Below, in pieces: positions 23,902 to 35,619 of a stretch of 64,000 nt of DNA. The stretch is from Solanum dulcamara (Eukaryota > Streptophyta > Magnoliopsida > Solanales > Solanaceae), in contig NC_077241.1 in the NCBI RefSeq assembly GCF_947179165.1, positions 32,607,246 through 32,671,245 on the forward strand, given 5' to 3'. Positions within the stretch are counted from its first letter, which is position 1, and every line of letters begins with the position of its first letter. The notes beneath the pieces were generated by a model. The model saw only the letters and a program-made list of their open reading frames with translations, did no database searches and had not been told where the DNA came from. Made by a program: the position numbers and the translations under genes.

Positions 23902-26900
23902 TGTTACACCCTGTACTTTTGTACCTTAGAACGTTCTTAAGCTTCTTAAGTTTCTTAAGTTTTCTAACTTTCTTGAAAGGTTCGTAAGCTTCTTAGAAGT
24001 TACCTAGTGAGCCGGATAATCTATAATGCTACCAAACAACTCTAAGGAAGGGAGAATGTGACACCTCATAGTAGGGAAGATTGGGAATAGGGCTATAAGA
24101 ATCCGAAAGAAGTTGGAGGCCAAGTAATGAGTCGTAGGACTCGACTTACTTACGTAAGCTATCAACTTGAAAATCTTACATACTTAAACTACTTGAGTAC
24201 ATACCAAGCTTACGTGGCAAGGATTACATAGGTTCGTAAATCAAGACGAGATTACGAATCCACAAGGAGAAAAAGAGAGCGTCACATGGCAGCAAGAGGG
24301 AGTGACACATGGAAGAAGCAAGAGGTTCCATGTGGAAGCAGCTGTAGCAAGGGAGTGGGCCCCACCTGCCATGTGGTAGCCTATGAGGGGTAGTGTGATG
24401 TGTTGGCCCAACAAGGGCTTGACACGTGTCACTACTTAGGGGTTGACATGTGTCACACCTTAAAGTAGCCTATATATGTATGTTTATGACTTTTTATTTC
24501 CATCCTTATGTCATAAGTCATCTTTATCAAAAGAAAATTCTAGAAAGAAGAAGAGAAGAGAGAACTTGAAGCTAGAGAAAGAGAGCTACGGTTTTGGGAG
24601 GAAAAAAGAGGTAAGTTCTCCAATTTCATTCCATGAATTAGTTATTTAAAGTATACCATGATGGTATTAAGGTCTTAGTAATGTAAATTTATGGTTTGTA
24701 TCAGCCCAAAATGGACAAAAAACAGCCACAAAGTTTTAGTCGCGCTAAAGAAACTTCCAAGGCAATTTTTGGCGATTTTTAGGCAAGGTAAGGTTTTACC
24801 TTTAAAATTGGAGTTTATGAAGATATTATGAGGTATATTAAATGTCTTAAATAAGGTTTGAAGTGGAAAAATTGTATAAGGATTCTTGACATTGGAAACG
24901 AACTAAATTGAAGTCGTTATAGTTAAATCAAAGTTGAGTAGTGTGTTGTGATTGTGGTTCTGCAGTTGAATCTGGTTGGATGGAGTATTTCAGGGCTGGG
25001 ATGTTTTCTAAAATGGGTGTGGGTGCTTATGGTTTCAGCCACATGACCCTCCGTTCCATATTGTTAAAGGTTTTAATAAAGGTTGAAAACTCTATTTTGG
25101 TATCATAGTTTTAAGCTAGTTGTTTGGAGTTGTATTGAGTAATGGTGAAATGATTTGATTGAATATATAGATGCTGGTTGTTGTTGGTAATATGGATGCT
25201 CAGATTAGCAGTTTGATAGGGAAAGTTACATGGGAGATGCTGCCCAATTTCTGGTAACTTCGGAACTAGTAATAAACTAGTCGAGGGAAATGGATAAGGA
25301 AACGATTCCTATGCATACTTGGTTGTAGATTTGGAAATTGTAAAGTGGAAGGTTATTAATATTAGTATTTATTCCATGATAAATAGGTTCAAAAGACGAC
25401 GAGGAGAATATGGCGAAGGGTAATCCATAAGAGGTATGTGAAGCTTACCCTTTCTTTATTTTGGCATGTCTTAGCCTTAAGTGATTGAAATATTAAATAT
25501 GGGAATAATTCCATTCATATAACCCCAAGTATAACTCATAAGTATTATTCAATTCTCGATGGTAGAATTCCTATACTAGTTGAGTTATTGCCTCTCAAGT
25601 CTTCTATATGATGGATAGTAGTAAGTATGTGAAGCTACCTTCTTTCTCTTGGCATGTTCTTGGCATAAGTATGTAGATCTATCCTTCTTTTATTTTGGAA
25701 TGTATTAGATGTAAGTTATGAATGATATGTATATGAAGCTTGGGGTAATTCTATTCATGAGCTCGGAACATAATGCATGACTCATAATTCTGGTTTACTT
25801 CTGAGTGTTAAGGCTCTTAAGGCAGTTCAGTTATCACCCTCGAGTCGTCTATATGATGAATACTAATTAAATGTATAAGATCCTAATCCTAAGGGTCTCT
25901 ACGATGACGAATGTCTAAGATTCCATAAGCCATTTAGCTTTGTCTCAATACATGTCTACAATTCCTGAGACTCCAGCTGATATGATTCCTAACGATATTT
26001 AAAAGGTACTCAGGACGTTTACTACTTCGGTCTTCAAGTGACGGTTCACTTGACTATTTCATTGAGTCTTGGATGATGTTTTAAGTTGCATATGGTTTCT
26101 CACTACTCTACTCATGCATAATGTAACCCTTCTTTCTCCACGTCCCATGATGGGCCGGAAAGTATATCGGTCGTGGCTTTACTACTTCTTCACCAAGTCT
26201 CGGGCCGGATATATATATATGTATATATATGAAGTATACGCTGATAAAATGCAGTATATGATAAAGTGAAGCATACGATGATGCCTTATGTGATAAAGTT
26301 ATTCACCGAGTCCCGAGCCGTATATATATAGATGATGATATGATGTAAATATGGATCGAGTCATATGTTCCTCAGATTGTTTTAAATTATGGATTGGGCC
26401 AAACATTCCTCGGCATATTTTATTATAGGATCGGGCTGAATGTTCCTCAGCAGATTTTACTATATGATAATGGCACTGAGTCCCATAATGGGCCGGATGC
26501 GGTATGATATATACACTACTCTTTCACTGAGTCCCTCACTAAAGGGTTGGATACGATAGATAGGCATGCATATGAAAACATAGTGATGTACTTGTAATGT
26601 ATGAGATGATGCCGTATATAATGGTATGATGTCGTATACGATGATATGGTAATAATGAGTCCCATAGCGGGCCGAGAGTGATATGTGAGGATGATATACA
26701 TGCCCTCTTTTCATAAGATGCAGGTATAGTAAATTGTTAACTATTATACTTATTTCATGCTTCCCTATCTCAGTTGTTGTTTCAGTTATGATATTTTAAG
26801 CTTTATATACTCAATACATATATCATACTGACCCTCCTTTTCTTTGGGGGACTGTATTTCATGTCCATAGGTACAGATGTTCATTTCGGAGATCCGCCAG

Positions 26901-27243
26901 CTTAAGATTTCCCCTCAGCTATGTTGCAAGTGCTCTACTATTTCGGAGCCTAACTTTTTGGTATTGGTCCTCCTATGTGTACATTTGTTTGTTTAGGGGT
27001 ACGGTAGGGGACCTATCCCGCCATATGTTACCATTACTATTATTAGAGGTATGTGAACATATATATAAGGGCTGTATATGTATCCATGTACAGTTGCTAT
27101 GATAGCCTCATTAGCTTATGTGTAATCTTGCCTGTTGATACATTATAACTCAAACCGAGAACAGGTTTACTTATAGTTAGCAGGGGTATATGTGAGTATC
27201 CAGTTCGGGGACCCGTCATGGCCTATGGGGTTGGGTTGTGACA
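23902..27243 (+). repeat. Family-D LTR 2 (first LTR of the array)
   Basis: 3,342 bp, from TGTTACACCCT to GGGTTGTGACA, followed 4 nt later by a primer-binding site, so it acts as a 5' LTR. It carries a CTTAAGTTT-rich start (23935-24000), CACGTG palindromes at 24421 and 24444, TATATAT at 24471, donor-like AGGTAAG at 24609 and 24786, and several GAGTCCCATAATGGGCCGG-type units at about 26130-26680. CTCAC precedes it, but no matching copy was found at the far end of the array. Confidence 0.88.
24420..24480 (+). promoter_or_regulatory. Putative promoter of family-D LTR 2
   Basis: GACACGTGTC (24421-24430) and TGACATGTGTCA (24444-24455) precede TATATAT (24471-24477). The second palindrome has a CG to TG change, as expected from decay of a methylated CpG. 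The arrangement is the same as at 1458-1519. Confidence 0.55.
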
Positions 27244-27247
27244 GAAG

Positions 27248-27259
27248 TGGTATCTGAGC
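27248..27259 (+). other. Primer-binding site of family-D element 1
   Basis: TGGTATCTGAGC, one mismatch from the initiator tRNA-Met complement, 4 nt after the LTR end. Confidence 0.8.
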
Positions 27260-27688
27260 GGTCCTTCCTTCGAATGTCCATAGACCGTGTCTAGTGGAGT
27301 CTTGTTTATTGGTGTGTTGTACGCCACATCTATAAATAGGAGGCTACAAGATATTTAGGATGTTACCTTTTTTTCATATCTAAGATCGTGCGATAGATCC
27401 GAGTCATAGGAAAACTCTTTATATTAACCTTGGATGTTAATAGAAGGATGTCAGCAATGGAAGAAAGTGACAAACAATATTAGAAGTCACAAGGCACGCA
27501 GTTAAGCAAAGGCATGAAAGATATCTGTTGGGTAAGGTATTGAAGTAGAACTGAAATGTAAAGTTGTAAATTCAAAGGAAGAGTAGATAGGAAAGTGTAA
27601 CACGGGAAGTTCCAGTGAACGTACGAGGTAAGTCTATTTTCATAATATTGATTGTGGGCGCCCTGTGTGGATGCTATATGATGTGATA

Positions 27689-27690
<2 letters not shown>

Positions 27691-27734
<44 letters not shown>
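27691..27734. repeat. (AT)22 microsatellite
   Basis: Uninterrupted AT dinucleotides inside internal region 1. The matching place in internal regions 2 and 3 (near 31940 and 53865) has only a few AT units, so the run expanded in this copy. Confidence 0.95.
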
Positions 27735-27736
<2 letters not shown>

Positions 27737-28670
27737 TTATACATGTTGGCCCTGTGAGGCACCTTTGGTATTTTCTGCGTGCAGGTTTGAGATAGTAAGA
27801 TATACAGAGGAAACTCTGCCCAAAATTTCCTAGAAATAAAAAGAGAATGTGATACAGGGCTATAGTATGTCTTGAAAGGTCGTGACCAATATAATAATGA
27901 GATTTGGATAAATCATGAGTATCGTTGACCTTGAGAAATAAGTTAATTGTTGAATTGGTGGCAATAGAAACTAGAAGGTCGATATCAATATGGTAAACCG
28001 AAGTTGGAAAAGACTTGTGACCCTAGGGAGATGATTTATAGAAAGCTGGTAGTTCTGGATATAATGATATATTAAGGCACCAACAGAATTGGTACATAGG
28101 GATAAACTGTGACGAGCTATAATTAATAGGAGTAGCAATATGATTAAGACAAGAGTGTAAGGGAAATAGAATTGTGATGGATATAAAGTATTAACAGGAC
28201 AACTTGGGAGATATTAAGGATAATACTAAGAAGGGTAAGTAACCCATAGTAAGGATTGTGAAACAGGTTAAGAAGTGTTATACTATGCGGTGGAATATGA
28301 ACAGGATATGATGTGAATATAACGAGGATAGTTATGAAAATAAGTAAAGCCTAGTGAGAAAGTGTCTAGTGATAGGACGTGAACCATGTAATAAGAATAT
28401 AAGGGTAAGTGTGGAACAGAAAAGCGGTCTAGGGAACAAATAAGAAAGACTTATCAAGTTCCGTAGAGAAAGTTGTGAATAAAGATTATGCGATAACGGA
28501 AATAATAGTGAGCACAAGAAAAGAAAGAGTAACTGAAAGGAGTAAGTAATAAGAAGAAAGAGTAAGGACAGTGAACAATCGGTCATGACATGTGTAGCCG
28601 AAGATACGAATTCTAAAAATGATGAAACTATGAAAGACCAAGCAGTAGAAGGATAAGCAACGAGATAGAA

Positions 28671-31454
28671 TGTTACACCCCACAATTTTGAACCTTGAGA
28701 CGTGTTCCTAACCTTCTTGAAGATTTCCATGCGACCTCTACTTTCGACACACGTCAAACAACTCTAAGGAAAGAAGAATGCAACACCCCACAGTAAAGAA
28801 GGTTGGAAATAGAGCCATAAGAATCCAGAAGGAGTTGGAGGCCAAGAAATGAGTCATAGGACACGATTCACCTATGTAAGCTACTAATTTAGAAGACTTG
28901 TACACTTGAGCTACTTAAGGACATACCAAGCTTATGTAGTATGGATTACATAGGTTTGTGAGATAAGATGAGATTACGAACCCACGAGGAAGGGGAAAAG
29001 ATGACACGTGGCAACCAATGAAGGACTGAAACATGGCAGCACCTCAAACAATCAGGTGACCCACCTTCTTGGGGTAAAGTAGGTGACCTACTTGCTTGGG
29101 GGGAGGTGGGCCCCACTGCCACGTGGCAGCCCCTCCTTGAGTGCATGTATATGGTGGCCCAACAGGGGCTGGACACATGTCCTCCTTAGGGGATGACATG
29201 TGTCACCTCCTAGGACCACCTATATATATGTAATATATTACTATTTATTTCAGTTTTTATCAAGAAAAGCAGCCAAAGCCAAGGAAAACAAACCCTAATC
29301 TAAGAGAGGAAAGTGCGACGACTAGGAGAGAAAAAAAAGGTAAGTCCCGATTTCATTCCATAAATTAATTATATAGAGTATACCATGATGATATGGAGGT
29401 ATTAGTACTATAAAATCATGGCTTGGTAAAACACAAAATGGATAACAAGCAGTCCTCACAATTTCAGCACATTTAAAAAGTTTCCAAGGCGCAATTTGGC
29501 AAGATTTAGCCAATTTCAGATAAGGTAAGGTTTCTCCTTTAAATTTGGACTTTATGGGCTTTTTATGAAGTGTATTATACACGTTATACATGTCTATAAG
29601 TATAAAAAAATCTGTGGAAATGCCCGACATTTGAAACAATCTATATTGAAGTTGTCGTAGCTAAATTGAAGTCGCATAGTGCGTTGTGTTTGTGGTGTGT
29701 GGCTCCTGGTCATGTGGTGGTGTATTAAGGTGATGGAATATGGTTTACATAGGGCATGTATGTTTCTGGTTTCAGCCAAATGACCGTCCACTTCGCATAG
29801 TTAATGGTTTTACGAAATAAGGATTAAGAACCCTCTTTTGGTATCGTAGTTTTGGGCGAGTTGTTTGGAAATTATATTGCGTCGTATTGTGATATTTATA
29901 CGTGTTTTAGTTGATTTTTGTTATGGTTGTTGTGTCTTTTAAGGTTTTGGAGTAAAACGGAATTCGGATAAGGCGTGGTATAGTAGAGTTGCTCCCCGAT
30001 TTTTGTTAACTCCTTAACTGTAAAGGAACTAGTCGAGAAGGCAAACAAGGGGTTGAGTTCTATGAATACTCATGTGTAGCCTAAGGTTCTGGAAAGACAA
30101 GGGTTGTTAATACTCGTATTGATTTTATGTTACTTAGGGTTCAAAGAACGACGAGACAAACGGGATAAGAAGTAACTCGTAACAGGTATGTAAAACTATC
30201 TCTTCTTTATTTTGGCATGTCTTAGATGTAGACTATGGATGATGTAAGATTTGATGCAACTTCACTCTTAGGTTTTGAATATGACTTCAGGACTCTTGAT
30301 CACTTCTGGATATTAAGACTCGTAAAGTAGATAAACTCCTATTCCTCGAGTCTTCTCTGTAACTGTATAGTGATTGATTAGACAAAGCTCTTCTTTTTTC
30401 TAAAGGCTCTTAGATAATTAATGCTCGGACTTCTATAAGATATTTCACACTGGTATATGTTTAATAATTCCAAAACTCCTTTTTACCTAGTCCTTAGTGA
30501 CATTTAGAGGGTATACGTCAGACACTTCCTACATTGATCTCCAAGTGATAGTTCGCTTGATGACTTCATGAGTCTCAAATAATGATTTAAATTATGTTTT
30601 TCCCACTACTCTACTCGTGTATATTGTAACACTTCTTCTTTGAGTCTCAGGCCAGTTATCAGATTCGTGCTCAATTCCACTGCATTGTTCATCGCGCCCT
30701 CACTAGAGGGCTGAGGTACATATAAATATATGTGATGATGTATTGTAATAAGGATGGGATGGTTCTACAGATATGATTCATCGGATCCCTAATAGGGCCG
30801 GCTATACTGAAAAATTTGAGCATACATGATTTTACTTTCCCAGGTATAGGTTTCTGATTTGATAATTTACCCCCCTGCTTCTCTATTTCAGATATGCCTC
30901 CAGTTGTATTATATTATGTTTTACATACTCAGTGCATATATCATACTGACCCCTCTTTCTTCGGAGGGGCTACGTTTAATGTCCACAGGTACAAATATAG
31001 GTGTTGGAAGTTCGTTAGCTTAGGATTCCGCTCAGCTCAGCTGGAAGTGGCTCCATTGTATCGGAGCCTAGTTTTTAGTACTGACCACCAATGTATAGAA
31101 TTGTTTTGTTTATTCAGGGGTACGACGGAGGCCCGATCCTACCATATGTTGTCATTAATATTCTTAGAGGTCTGTAGACATGTATATGTGGGTTGTGTAT
31201 ATCAGTTGGTTCAGCTGGGTCTAAATAATATATGGTATATATTATTATGTTATGGCAGCCTTGTCGGCTTAAGTGCCCTATCATGATGTGATACAAATAA
31301 AAGAGGCTATTGGTTTATGAAAATGTTATCACCCAATAGGGTTCTGTTGCATGGTATTATGTTAATTATAGTTTGACTTGACCATAACTGATAGACACCT
31401 ATACAGGGGTTTAGATCAGACCCCAGTCGCGGCCTATGGGGTTGGGTCATGATA
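28671..31454 (+). repeat. Family-D LTR 3
   Basis: 2,784 bp, from TGTTACACCCC to GGGTCATGATA (the terminal CA is now TA). A primer-binding site follows at 31459. It serves as the 3' LTR of internal region 1 and the 5' LTR of internal region 2. The promoter palindromes are GGACACATGTCC (29171-29182) and TGACATGTGTCA (29194-29205), and TATA starts at 29221. Donor-like AGGTAAG lies at 29338 and 29523. Confidence 0.88.
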
Positions 31455-31458
31455 GAAG

Positions 31459-31470
31459 TGGTATCAGAGC
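31459..31470 (+). other. Primer-binding site of family-D element 2
   Basis: TGGTATCAGAGC, a perfect match to the plant initiator tRNA-Met complement, 4 nt after the LTR 3 end. Confidence 0.88.
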
Positions 31471-31981
31471 AGTTCGTCCTTGGAGTGTCTGCAGACTGTG
31501 TCTAATAGAGTCTTGATTATCGATGTGTTGTGCGCCACATCTATAAACAGGAAGCTACATGACATTCAGAATGTAACCTTTCTTTCATATTTGAGATCAT
31601 GCTGTAGAGACGAGTCATAGGAAAATTCTTTATACTAACCGTGGATCTTAACAGAAGTACGACATCAATAAAAGGAAGTAATTGAGAACATGGGAAGTTA
31701 TGGAGCACGCAGGTAAGTAAAGTAAAGGCATGAAAGATATCTATTGGGCAAGGTATGTACATGTGCTTGTAATGCAAGGGTGACACCTGAACGGAAAATA
31801 GACAAGAACGCACAACAGATATAGTTTGAAGTGGGACATATGAGGTAAGTCCACTATTTCTATATTATTATTGATATTGAAAACCCTGTGTGGCTGCGAA
31901 ATAAGATGATATTGAAAGTCATGTACGGCTGTGATATGATATGAATGTATATATGTTGGACCTATTAGGCATTATTGGTAT

Positions 31982-31986
31982 CTACT
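31982..31986. repeat. Left target-site duplication CTACT of the Tekay-like concatemer
   Basis: CTACT directly precedes TGTAATACCCC and is repeated at 50506-50510 after the last LTR. Confidence 0.88.
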
Positions 31987-32400
31987 TGTAATACCCCTCA
32001 AAATTCTTCCCTAAGATTCGGACCCTTTTTGTATTCGGGTAGGGTCGAAGTCGAGTATTGTAGAGCATTTGCATGAGTTAAGATGATTCCTTGAGAAATT
32101 GAGAAGTGCTAGAGGTGATGTGGGGTCACGAAGGACCCCTAAGACCCAGCTAAGTCCAAAAGATTCGTTGTGGCTAAGTTTTAGGATGAGTTTATATGAG
32201 GGGTCGACTTCTAATGATCCTATCTTTTGAAAGACGACAATATGGGTGGCCCACGCCCCATCAAATTAAAGGTCGTCGAATCTTCTTTCCAACGCCACAA
32301 AAAATGTAATTTTTGGAGTTCAGAGTAAAAAGATATGATGATCCTAAGATGAACTAGCACAATAGAGATTTTCAGGCCTGGGTTGCAATTGCTGGAAAAC

Positions 32401-32692
32401 TTGGCCTTGGCGCTGTAAGGGCGCGATGGGCCACTATTGCGCCAGAAACGTGCCTCAGTAGTTTGGGCTTTGGCGCAGCGCGCCACTAAAAGTTGTGCAG
32501 GGTTTTTCAAGCCAATTTCCAGAACACAGAAAATATTTGCCTTGGCGCTATAAGGGCGCGACGCGCCACTATCGCGCCAGAAACATGCCTCAGTAGTTTG
32601 GTCTCTGGCGCGGCGCGCCACTGTGAGGTATGTAGGTTTTAGATGTAATCACCCTGGCGCTACAATGGCGCGATGCGCCACTAGCGCGCCAG
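32401..32692. repeat. CpG-rich palindromic repeats in LTR A
   Basis: GGCGC, GCGCC and GGGCGCGACGCGCC-like words recur. A unit starting CCTTGGCGCT is repeated with period 135 bp (32405 and 32540), and a third partial unit follows near 32653. The same block is at 40931-41223 and 48445-48737, where many CG pairs have become TG or CA. Confidence 0.85.
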
Positions 32693-32749
32693 GTGCATTT
32701 TTGCCTATTTTTCAGAACATTTGAGAAGGGGCAATTTGGGAATTTACCC

Positions 32750-32850
32750 AAATTATATATGTATCACCCTAGAATATTTTGAGATCATATTTTCAGCCCC
32801 CACTCTCTCGCTAAAAAGCCTTAAGAGTTCTTCTCTCTCTCTTCTTCTTC
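32750..32850 (+). promoter_or_regulatory. Putative promoter and leader of LTR A
   Basis: TATATAT (32754-32760) is followed by a pyrimidine-rich CTCTCTC/TTCTTC leader at about 32800-32870. The equivalent TATATAT lies at 41284-41290 in LTR B and 48797-48803 in LTR C. Conservation across the three LTRs is the only evidence for promoter function. Confidence 0.5.
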
Positions 32851-32902
32851 TTTCTCTCCAAATCCTCTTCCAACAAGAAGAGTTCCAAGATCTTCAAGGT
32901 TT

Positions 32903-34794
32903 GAGTTCTCCATTGAAGACCCAACCACAAGGTTTTATTCAAGTCTTCACTAAGGTATGTAAGGCTATCCAAAACATGGGTTGAGTCTACCCATGTGCCC
33001 TACCCTTGCTTGAGGTTAGATGTCCGTGGAAATGGAGTTTCTTGGTATGGTTTAGGTTTGAATGAGTTTTGTCCCCTATTTATTTGATGCTATATGTGTT
33101 GATGTTGTTGAGCTAAGAAGTTCCTAAGACCTTTATGTTAGTATAAGTTGATGGAGATGACTTGTTATTATGTGTTGTTGATCTTTCTAGCCATGTGATT
33201 ATGTTGCTTAAGTCAATTACCTTAAATGTGTTATTCTACTTGAATTGTTGAGCTAATGTCATAGAGTTGTGATGAGTCTTGAGGAGATGTCACAAATGCT
33301 TATCTAAATGAGGCTTGATTGAGTTAATTATAGGATAGAACTGACGAGTGAATGAGGTCCTAAATGGAACTTGCCATTATGACTTAATTAAGTTGAAATG
33401 AGAATAGAGTTGATGAGTTGGCAATGTCCCACATAAAACTAGCCGTGAGGGCTTGTTTGAGATGATTGGAGGGAATCTTATGAGAACAGAGTCACGGGAG
33501 GAGTATCGAGCACCGAGGCGGGTGAGAGTATAGTCCGTACTCGAACCCTAGGAACTACGCCACCAACGTAGGTAGGGATGGAACCGTTAAAGTCGGATGC
33601 TTCCCATTGGATAGAACCATTAATGTCGGATGTTTCCTATTTATTTGTCCTGAAATGATAAGACTTGACTAATCGATGGTATCCATGATTAGGGAGGCGT
33701 TCATGCCCTAGCAAGTTATCTACGGACGTGGCAACAACGTCTGATTGTTGTACTATCACCGGCTCATAGGTGATGGTTGTCGGATAAGAGAAACTCCCAT
33801 TTAGGTCTTGATATTGCTCCGAGTCAGTTGAGTTGAGTGGCTTATGAGTTCTCCATTGAAGACCCCACCATAAGGTTTTCTTCAAGTCTTCACTAAGGTA
33901 TGTAAGGCTATCCGAAACATGGGTTGAGTCTACCCATGTGCCCTACCCTTGCTTGAGGTTAGATGTCCATGGAAATGGAGTTTCTTGGTATGGTTTAGGT
34001 TTGATTGAGTTTTGTCCCCTATTTATTTGATGCTATATGTGTTGTTGTTGGTGAGCTAAGAAGTTCCTAAGACCTTCATGTTAGTATGAGTTGATGGAGA
34101 TGACTTGTTATTATGTTTTGTTGATCTCTCTAGTCATTTGATTATGTTGCTTAAGTCAATTACCTTAAATGTGTTATTCTACTTGAATTGTTGAGCTAAA
34201 GTCATAGAGTTGTGATGAGTCTTGAGGATATGTCACAAATGCTTATCTAAATGAGGCTTGATTGAGTTAATTGGAGGATAGAATTGACGAGTGGACGAGG
34301 TCCTAAATGGAACTTGCCATTATGACTTAATTGAGTTGAAATGAGAATAGAGTTGACGAGTTGGCAATGTCCCACATGAAACTAGCCGTGAGGGCTTGTT
34401 TGAGATGATTGGAGGGAGTCTTATGAGCATAGAGTCATGGGAGGAGTATCGAGCACCGAGGTGGGCGAGAGTATAGTCCGTACTCGAACCCCAGGAACTA
34501 CACTGCCAATGTAGGTAGGGATGGAACTATTAAAGTCGGATGCTTCCTATGGGATCGAACCATTAAAGTCAGATGTTTCCTATTTATTTGTCCTGAAATG
34601 ATAAGACTTGACTAATCGATGGTATCTATAATTAGGGAGGCGTTTATGCCCTGGCAAGGTATGGACGGATGTGGAGACAACGTCTGATTGTTGTACTATC
34701 ACCGGCTCATAGGTGATAGTTTTCGGATAAGAGAAACTCCCATTTAGGTCTTGATAGTGCTCCGAGTCAGTTGAGTTGAGTGGCTTATGAGTTA
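32903..34794. repeat. Two-copy tandem duplication, 943-bp period, inside LTR A
   Basis: GAGTTCTCCATTGAAGACCC begins at 32903 and again at 33846. The join between copies uses TGAGTT, which in unduplicated LTRs B and C occurs at both edges (the start TTTGAGTTCTCC and the end CTTATGAGTTAG). The copies differ at many sites and side differently with LTRs B and C. Confidence 0.9.
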
Positions 34795-35406
34795 TTTCCG
34801 TCTAAACTATTCTTGTTAGACTTAGGACACTTGAGTGAGTTGTCATGTATGTATGAGTTGAGACCCTGAGTTGTTGTTGATGTTTCCTTGATGTTTTTTT
34901 CATCCGGCTATTTTACATACTTGTATATTCCATGTACTGATGCCATTTGGCCTGTATCGTTTCATGATGGAGAGATAGGCACTAGAGATCGTCAAACAGC
35001 ACTCCGTTGAAGATCCACACACACTCCCAGCTAGTTGGTGAGTCCTCCTAGTTTTCGGAGGATGTTGAACTTTATTGTATAGTTTTGTTGTAGTTTCCTT
35101 TACTTTGACTTCTTGGTAGCCATAGGCTTGTCATTGGCACCTCCTAAACTTTGATAGAGGCTTCATAAGCTAGAGTGTGGGGAGGTTGAACTGTTATTTT
35201 GAGGAGTCCTATTATACTTATTTTGTTGAGTTAAACATGTTTGGCCTTCGGCCCGCATATTGTAAATAGCATGTTATAATTGAGCCTCCCTTTGAGCGTA
35301 TATGACTAAATAACGAAATGATTGAATTAGGTAGTTCGCTTGACGGTCAGAAATGGCTTTCAAGTGCCGGTCACATATAGGGTACCCTCCCGGGGCGTGA
35401 CAAATA

Positions 35407-35418
35407 TGGTATCAGAGC
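35407..35418 (+). other. Primer-binding site, internal copy 1
   Basis: TGGTATCAGAGC, perfect iMet complement, 4 nt after the LTR A end. Confidence 0.9.
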
Positions 35419-35619
35419 ATAGAGTTCAAGGTTCCTAGAGAGTCTATGAAGCCGTGTCTAGTAGAGTCTTGCTCATGGGTGTGTTGTGCACCACACTTAT
35501 AAGCAGGAGGCTATAGGACATTAGGAATTGTTTCCCCTCTTTCATACTCTGAATTCGTGCGATGGAGTTAAACTCTATGAAACATCCCTTCTAATTCGTG
35601 CATTTATACGTTATAGATA

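Larger units (their letters stand above)
27244..28670 (+). mobile_element. Family-D internal region 1, noncoding
   Basis: 1.43 kb between two family-D LTRs. It starts with a primer-binding site (27248-27259) and then a segment shared with internal regions 2 and 3 (wording like CCACATCTATAAA near 27324-27337). There is no gag or pol reading frame. Purine-rich noncoding sequence fills the second half. Long LTRs around a short non-coding core fit a non-autonomous (LARD-like) element that would depend on proteins of another element. Confidence 0.7.
31455..31986 (+). mobile_element. Family-D internal region 2, left part (interrupted)
   Basis: Starts with the primer-binding site and follows internal region 1 closely (CCACATCTATAAACAGG near 31533). 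It stops at 31986, where the Tekay-like concatemer is inserted after the target CTACT (31982-31986). It resumes at 50506. Confidence 0.8.
31987..35402 (+). repeat. LTR A of the concatemer, with an internal tandem duplication
   Basis: 3,416 bp, TGTAATACCCC to GGGGCGTGACA. It is about 1 kb longer than LTRs B and C because a 943-bp segment is present twice (32903-33845 and from 33846). Other marks are CpG-rich palindromes (32401-32692), TATATAT at 32754-32760 before a CT-rich leader, and a conserved AAGGTATGTAAG donor-like site near 32953. A TCCTCC/GGAGGA hairpin lies near 35043-35064. Confidence 0.92.

Noticed and set aside
28332..28757. 141-codon minus-strand open frame at the end of internal region 1
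   Set aside because: It crosses the LTR 3 start, is leucine/serine/phenylalanine-rich as expected from a purine-rich plus strand, and matches no domain.
30894..31286. 130-codon plus-strand frame in LTR 3
   Set aside because: It lies wholly in the U5 part of an LTR, is not conserved as a frame in LTRs 1, 2, 5 or 6, and has no recognisable domain.
31459..31470. tRNA-Met gene fragment
   Set aside because: The 12-nt match lies right after an LTR end and is the retroelement primer-binding site, not a tRNA gene.
32220..32621. 133-codon minus-strand frame over the CpG-rich LTR block
   Set aside because: Repeated ALAPxRAKxQTTEA-like segments come from the 135-bp DNA repeat. The frame is broken in LTRs B and C, as expected for noncoding LTR sequence.
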